Of a DNA stretch of 55,806 nt, positions 51,322 to 55,806 are shown piece after piece. A program made the position numbers and the translations under genes. The DNA is from Streptomyces turgidiscabies Car8. Lineage in GTDB: Bacteria > Actinomycetota > Actinomycetes > Streptomycetales > Streptomycetaceae. Below the pieces are notes generated by a model. That model had not been told where the DNA came from. It worked only from the letters and a program-made list of their open reading frames with translations, and ran no database searches. How positions within the stretch are numbered: position 1 is the stretch's first letter; each line of letters starts with the position of its first letter. The DNA lies in NCBI RefSeq assembly GCF_000331005.1, contig NZ_AEJB01000320.1, positions 1 through 55,806 of the forward strand. Reading direction: 5' to 3'.

Positions 51322-52002
51322 CTACCGATCCCGCCCGCACGCGTAAGCGAGCGGCGAGATCAACTCCTCCGCATCAGGCAACCATCGATTCGCAGGCGTA
51401 GGCCGGCAGGCCCACTGCACAGCCCCCCGAGACGCGTACCGGGTAGGCGGCGCGGCCACGTACGACCCCTCGCCCAGCGCGACCAGATCCAGCGAGGCAG
51501 GCGACCACCCCAACTTGCGCACCAGATCAGGCACCTTCACCGACGCCCCCGGCAACACGAAGAACCGCATCCGCCGATCCGGCGTCAACATCACGGGCCC
51601 GAGCGTCAGTTCCATCCGCTCCATGCGCGCCAGCGCGAGGAACCCGGCAGTCTCGGGCACGTCAATCGCATCGAACGTATGGCCGGTCGGCAGCAGGATC
51701 GAGGCGGTCGGCTGGTCGGTCCACATCCGGCGCGCGACGGTCGCACTGCCCGTGGCCTGCGTGATCCAGTCGGGACGCGACGGGTGTGCGCCGGGCAGGG
51801 CGCACGCTGTGTCGCCGCAGGAGCATCGCTGCACCCCGTCGACTGCTTCCAGCCACGTACCGGGGAACACGTCCCAGTGGCGTTCTTCGGCGTAACGGAC
51901 GGCGGTTTCCAAGAGGGATTCGCCGCGTTGCTTAGGGATTTGGGCAGCATCAGGGCCCGCGATGGTCTCTTCCACGATGAGGACAACTCTAGTGGGATTC
52001 AT
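51322..52002 (-). CDS. Bifunctional primase/polymerase (Prim-Pol)-like protein
   Basis: 226 aa. Prim-Pol-like N-terminus: LETAVRYAEERHWDVFPGTWLE, a zinc-type CSCGDTACALPGAHPSRPDW segment, and ASILLPTGHTFDAIDVPETAGFLAL with the acidic pair. Streptomyces carry conserved short versions of this family of unknown role. ATG 52002 has no clear ribosome site; GTG 51975 (V-E-E-T-I-A-G) is an alternative start. Confidence 0.82.
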   Translation of the reverse strand: MNPTRVVLIVEETIAGPDAAQIPKQRGESLLETAVRYAEERHWDVFPGTWLEAVDGVQRCSCGDTACALPGAHPSRPDWITQATGSATVARRMWTDQPTASILLPTGHTFDAIDVPETAGFLALARMERMELTLGPVMLTPDRRMRFFVLPGASVKVPDLVRKLGWSPASLDLVALGEGSYVAAPPTRYASRGAVQWACRPTPANRWLPDAEELISPLAYACGRDR

Positions 52003-52008
52003 GAGTTA

Positions 52009-52023
52009 CGCATGTCACATGCG
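52009..52023. promoter_or_regulatory. 15-bp palindrome CGCATGTCACATGCG before the primase-like gene
   Basis: Perfect 7-1-7 palindrome immediately upstream of the ATG at 52002. It could be an operator that also overlaps the promoter. The rest of the 313-bp divergent gap 52003-52315 has no supportable gene; it holds the promoters of both genes. Confidence 0.5.
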
Positions 52024-52315
52024 CGGGGGAGGAGCATCGATTCCGCATCTGGGGCGCATGGATGCATGGGCGGGGGCGCGCAGGAGGATCCGGGACGGGG
52101 CTGGGTAGGCAGGGGAGGGGCTGGGCATCCGCCTTTACCCCGGCAATCCTCACATGCTTCGCATTGTCGGCATGTCTGCGGGGCATTGATCTTCGAGGCC
52201 GGATCTTTTCGCCGTACGTGTCCGCTCGCCGGGCCGCGTACGGAAGGGGTTCCGGGCACGGAAGGCACGTCAACCCGGTGCGTGGGCACGGCACCGCAGC
52301 CTCAGGGGGTACGCC

Positions 52316-53701
52316 ATGGCCGCAAGGCCTCTCGTCGCGCGGCAGCCGAACGAACGGCTGCAGGCGCTCATCCAGGAAGCGGGCTGCTCGAACGCCGGGC
52401 TGGCCCGCCGGGTCAACATGTGCGGCGCGGAGCACGGCCACGATCTGCGGTACGACAAGACGTCCGTGGCCCGTTGGCTGCGCGGACAGCAGCCCCGGGG
52501 CCGGGCGCCCGCGATCATCGCCGAGGCCCTCGGCCGCAAACTCGGCCGTACGGTCACGATCGACGAGATCGGCATGGCCAACGGCAAGAACCTCGCCTCG
52601 GGCGTCGGACTCCAGTTCTCCCCGACCGTCCTCGGCGCCATCGAGCAGGTGTGTGAGCTGTGGCGCAGCGACGTGGGCCGGCGGGACTTCCTCTCCGGTT
52701 CGTCCGTCGCCGCGTCCGCGCTCGTCGAGCCCAGCCGGGACTGGCTGATCTCGTCCCCCGACTCCCAGGTGGCGCGCCAGGCGGGCCCCCGCGTGGGCCC
52801 GTCGGACGTGGCGGCGGTGCGCGCGATGACGCAGGCCCTGACCGACCTGGACCACCAGTTCGGCAGCGGGCACGTGCGGCCGGTCGTGGTGCACTACCTC
52901 AACAGCGTCGTCTCCGGGCTGCTGGCGGGCTCGTACCGGGAGGCCGTCGGCCGCGACCTCTTCGCCGCCGTCGCACGGCTGACCGAACTCGCCGGGTACA
53001 TGGCCGTCGACACCGGCCAGCCCGGTCTCGCGCAGCGCTACTACATCCAGGCGCTCCGGCTCGCCCAGGCGGCCGGGGACCGGGGATACGGGGGATACGT
53101 ACTCGCCGCCTCCATGAGCCATCTCGCCGCGCAGCTCGGAAACCCGCGGGAGATCGCCCAGTTGGCGCGGGCGGCACAGGAGGGGGCGCGTGGCAGGGTC
53201 ACCCCGCGCGCGGAGGCGATGTTCCACGCGGCCGAGGCCCGGGGGCACGCCCTGATGGGAGACGCGCGGTCGGCCCAGCTGGCGTCCGCGCGCGCGGTCA
53301 ACGCGCTGGACGCGGCCGATCCGGAGTCCGGGGACGACCCGGCGTGGATCGCCCACTTCGACGGGGCCTACCTGGCCGACGAGCTGGCGCACTGCCACCG
53401 GGACCTCGGCCAGGCCGAGGCCGCGGCCCGCTGCGCGCAGGAGTCACTGCACGGCCACCCCGAGACGCGGGCACGGCGCCGGGCCATCGGGCTGGTGCTG
53501 CTGGCCACGGCACAGGTCCAGCAGCGCGAGGTCGAGGAAGCCTGCCACACGGGCCTGCGCGCGGTGGAACTCCTCGGCACCCTGCGCTCCAACCGGGGCG
53601 CCGAGTACCTGGAGGACCTCCACATGCGCCTGGAGCCGTACCGCGAGGAACCGGTGGTCCGGGAGTTCGGGGCCCGGCTGGATCTGCGGGCGGCGGCGTG
53701 A
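52316..53701 (+). CDS. NsdA-like TPR regulator with N-terminal HTH
   Basis: 461 aa. N-terminal XRE-like region: NERLQALIQEAGCSNAGLARRVN, then DKTSVARWLRGQQPRG (HTH recognition helix). A long helical TPR region follows, with repeats such as GQPGLAQRYYIQALRLAQAAGD and NPREIAQLARAAQEGARG. This is the Streptomyces NsdA/Cpb family of pleiotropic regulators of differentiation and antibiotic production; I cannot assign the precise member. Cytosolic. Confidence 0.85.
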   Translation: MAARPLVARQPNERLQALIQEAGCSNAGLARRVNMCGAEHGHDLRYDKTSVARWLRGQQPRGRAPAIIAEALGRKLGRTVTIDEIGMANGKNLASGVGLQFSPTVLGAIEQVCELWRSDVGRRDFLSGSSVAASALVEPSRDWLISSPDSQVARQAGPRVGPSDVAAVRAMTQALTDLDHQFGSGHVRPVVVHYLNSVVSGLLAGSYREAVGRDLFAAVARLTELAGYMAVDTGQPGLAQRYYIQALRLAQAAGDRGYGGYVLAASMSHLAAQLGNPREIAQLARAAQEGARGRVTPRAEAMFHAAEARGHALMGDARSAQLASARAVNALDAADPESGDDPAWIAHFDGAYLADELAHCHRDLGQAEAAARCAQESLHGHPETRARRRAIGLVLLATAQVQQREVEEACHTGLRAVELLGTLRSNRGAEYLEDLHMRLEPYREEPVVREFGARLDLRAAA

Positions 53702-53761
53702 CAGGAGACACAGCGGGACGCTGAGCGGCTGGTGGGGGACCGGTCCGGTCCTGTGCTGCGT

Positions 53762-53774
53762 GGAATCGGATTCC
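53762..53774. promoter_or_regulatory. Palindrome GGAATCGGATTCC upstream of the Q/P-rich membrane protein
   Basis: Perfect 13-bp palindrome 58 bp before the GTG at 53832. It lies in the promoter region, but no sigma-factor spacing I tested was convincing. Confidence 0.4.
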
Positions 53775-53831
53775 GGGAACCCGGTAGCGTTAACCGACGA
53801 TTCCGAAGGTCCCCCATTAGTAGGAGTCCCG

Positions 53832-55769
53832 GTGACGCAGAGTGGACAGGGCGAGGAGCCCTCGCCGCGCGTGGCGCGCGAAGGCATCGTGCTGCCCTCC
53901 GACGGCGGCGAACCGCTGCTGCCGGGTATGACGGGGGGAAGCGTCGGCAGGCCCGCTCCCACCCCGGCGCTGCCCCCGCCCCCGAACCCGAACCCGGCCG
54001 CCGGTCAGGCCTGGGGACAGCCGTGGGGCCCGGACTTGAACCAGGCCCACGCGCAGGGGCAGAGCCGGCCCCAGGGCCAGGCGCAACCTCCGGCGGCCGA
54101 TGACTGGCCGGCGGCACCGGACGCCCAGCAGCACCAGGAGCAGTACCAGTACCAGCAGCAGAACCAACAGTGGGGCGACCAGGGCCAGTTCCAGCCTCAG
54201 CAACAGCAGCAACAGCCCCAGCCGCAGCAACAGCCCGAGCAGCAGGCGCCGTCGGCCCCCACGTGGGACAACGACCCGCGCATGTCCGGCGGTTGGGCCC
54301 AGCAGCCCGGCTACGGCGCCCAGTCGGCCCCGGGCGCCCAGCACTCCGTACCGCAGGCCCCCCATGGCGCCGAGTCCGCGCCGTTCCCGCCCGCCGCCGG
54401 GGGCGCGCCCATGCCGCCGTACCAGCAGCAGGCCGCCCAGCCGACTCACGGGCAGCCCCATCAGCCGTACGGGCAGCCGTACGGGCAGTACGGTGGCGCC
54501 CCGCTGCCCCCCGAGGGCGGTGCGGCCCTCCCGTACGCCGCCGCGCCCGGTGCTCCGCTGCCGCCCCTCGACGACGGCGCGACGCAGTACATCCCGCCCG
54601 TCCCCGGTAACCCGGGGCCGGTCGCCGAACCGGCCACCCAGTACCTCCCGCCGGTGACGGCCCACACCCCCGCGCCCTCCCACCCGGCCCCGCACGTCAA
54701 CGAGGCGGCGACGCAGTTCCTCCCGCCCGTGGGCCCCGGCGCGATGCCGCCGGAGTCGGCCGCCGAGGCGACCGCGTACCTGGGCCGCGTACCGCAGGCG
54801 GCCCCCGGCGGGTCCGACGCCGACGCCACCCAGTACATCCCGCCGGTGCCCGCGGGCCCGTACGGCGGACACCCGGGCGGTCCCGACGAGCGTCAGCCGC
54901 CGTCCGACTTCGACAACCTCTTCCGCGGCGGCCCCGCCGCACCCGGCGCCGAGTCACCGGCCGGCGCCACCCAGCAGATGCCCCGCATCCAGCCCCAGCA
55001 GCACCAGCAGCCCGCCCCCGGGCCCTACGGCCAGCAGGCTCCGTACGCCGCCCAGCAGCCCCCGTACGGCTTCCAGGCGGCCGGGGGGCACGCGCCCCAC
55101 GACATGGACGACCGGCACGGCGGCCGGGGCGGTGGCGGCCGGCGTTCGAAGGTGCCCGTCATCGCGGCCGTCGGTGTCGGGCTCGCCGTGCTCGGGATAG
55201 GCGCCGGCGCGCTGCTGAGCAGCGGGGGCGGGGACAGCGACAACGACGCGGACAACAAGACGGTCGCGGCGACCTCGGCCGCGCCGGAGGAGTCCGAGGC
55301 TCCGGCCGCAGACCCCGCCAAGGCGCAGGCCGTCGAACTCGACAAGCTTCTCGCCGACAGCAACAACAGCCGCGACACGGTGATCGAGGCCGTGGCGAAC
55401 GTCAAGTCCTGCAACAACCTCGGCCAGGCGGCCTCGGACCTGCGCGGCGCCGCCCAGCAGCGTGGGGAGCTGGTCACCCGGCTCGCCTCACTGTCCGTCG
55501 ACAAGCTCCCCGAGCACGCCCAGCTGACCGACGCCCTCACCAAGGCGTGGCACGCGTCCCAGTCGGCCGACAACCACTACGCGGCCTGGGCCGACCAGGT
55601 GGCGGGCAAGAACGGCTGCAAGAAGGGCCAGGCCCGTTCGACCGGCCAGACGCAGCGGGGCAACCAGCAGAGCGGCATCGCCACCGCCCAGAAGTCCAAG
55701 GCGGCCGAGCTGTGGAACACGATCGCGAAGTCGTACGGCCTGACGGAGCGCCAGTCCACCCAGCTCTGA
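53832..55769 (+). CDS. Single-pass membrane protein with long disordered N-terminus and ATQYIPPV repeats
   Basis: 645 aa from GTG 53832 with TAGGAG. Residues 1-435 are Pro/Gln/Gly/Ala-rich and disordered, with a poly-Gln stretch near 120-150 and about six copies of an ATQ(Y/F)(I/L)PPV motif between 245 and 405. A basic stretch (GGRRSKVP) precedes one transmembrane helix (about 441-465). The outer C-terminal domain has two Cys (VKSCNNLG and KNGCKKGQ). Topology: cytoplasmic tail, extracellular domain. Function unknown; the TQ motif could be a kinase site recognised by FHA proteins, which is inference. Confidence 0.85.
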   Translation: MTQSGQGEEPSPRVAREGIVLPSDGGEPLLPGMTGGSVGRPAPTPALPPPPNPNPAAGQAWGQPWGPDLNQAHAQGQSRPQGQAQPPAADDWPAAPDAQQHQEQYQYQQQNQQWGDQGQFQPQQQQQQPQPQQQPEQQAPSAPTWDNDPRMSGGWAQQPGYGAQSAPGAQHSVPQAPHGAESAPFPPAAGGAPMPPYQQQAAQPTHGQPHQPYGQPYGQYGGAPLPPEGGAALPYAAAPGAPLPPLDDGATQYIPPVPGNPGPVAEPATQYLPPVTAHTPAPSHPAPHVNEAATQFLPPVGPGAMPPESAAEATAYLGRVPQAAPGGSDADATQYIPPVPAGPYGGHPGGPDERQPPSDFDNLFRGGPAAPGAESPAGATQQMPRIQPQQHQQPAPGPYGQQAPYAAQQPPYGFQAAGGHAPHDMDDRHGGRGGGGRRSKVPVIAAVGVGLAVLGIGAGALLSSGGGDSDNDADNKTVAATSAAPEESEAPAADPAKAQAVELDKLLADSNNSRDTVIEAVANVKSCNNLGQAASDLRGAAQQRGELVTRLASLSVDKLPEHAQLTDALTKAWHASQSADNHYAAWADQVAGKNGCKKGQARSTGQTQRGNQQSGIATAQKSKAAELWNTIAKSYGLTERQSTQL

Positions 55770-55806
55770 CCCGGCTCTGACCCGGCTCTGACCCGGCGGC
55801 CGGGCA

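Noticed and set aside
53745..53831. SigE/SigR promoter for the Q/P-rich membrane protein
   Set aside because: GGAAC and GTT elements are present but spacing does not fit either consensus.

Overview
The window is high-GC actinobacterial chromosome, almost certainly Streptomyces. Third codon positions are nearly all G or C, GTG starts and GTGA/ATGA overlaps are frequent, and there is a Cvn conservon, a FemX, a DmdR-type iron regulator and several Streptomyces-only hypothetical proteins. From memory, the order pdxH, citrate synthase, SIS protein, dmdR1 and the carboxylase/CoA-ligase cluster match the SCO43xx-SCO44xx part of the S. coelicolor core. I could not run a search to confirm this.

Layout. 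1-4844 (minus): conservon cvnA-B-C-D plus a P450 cut by the window edge; the P450 lacks the ExxR arginine. 4970-8544: a large FAD/Fe-S oxidase and a CYTH protein. 8602-14656: small regulator and hypothetical genes, a nucleotidyltransferase, FemX, a possible toxin-antitoxin pair, an EamA exporter and a small membrane protein. 14786-17482: a two-component system whose kinase carries a degenerate second module. 17717-22164: a RIO kinase with an overlapping upstream ORF, an independent tRNA-Gly(UCC)-like gene, a methyltransferase and a phosphotransferase. 22292-32755: one long plus-strand acyl-CoA catabolic operon (metal-binding protein, AtuA-like, carboxyltransferase, biotin carboxylase, acyl-CoA dehydrogenase, 4-coumarate-CoA ligase type enzyme, enoyl-CoA hydratase, TetR) with a palindromic operator candidate at its head. 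32817-42334: PdxH, citrate synthase 2, a lipoprotein, a YrhB-like protein, two GNATs, a PAS-PAS-GAF protein, a SIS protein, DmdR1 and an alpha/beta hydrolase without its serine. 42459-48589 (minus): a four-gene operon of TPR protein, CHAT protease-STAND NTPase, 54-aa protein and membrane protein. 48725-51096: an ABC exporter. 51322-55769: a primase/polymerase-like protein, a TPR regulator and a long disordered membrane protein.

Two items stand out. (1) A minus-strand tRNA gene at 18944-19013 folds into a complete cloverleaf with glycine identity elements and anticodon UCC, but has G at position 55 and U at position 37. It has its own promoter and terminator and lies about 7 kb from femX, whose enzyme uses Gly-tRNA. 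It may be a glycine donor for peptidoglycan rather than translation. (2) The TPR / CHAT-STAND / small protein / membrane protein operon has the architecture of a protease-triggered conflict or cell-death system. Mobile copies of a Streptomyces intergenic repeat, codon-preserving tandem repeats inside several genes, and several palindromic operator candidates are also recorded. No IS element, prophage, CRISPR array or rRNA was seen.
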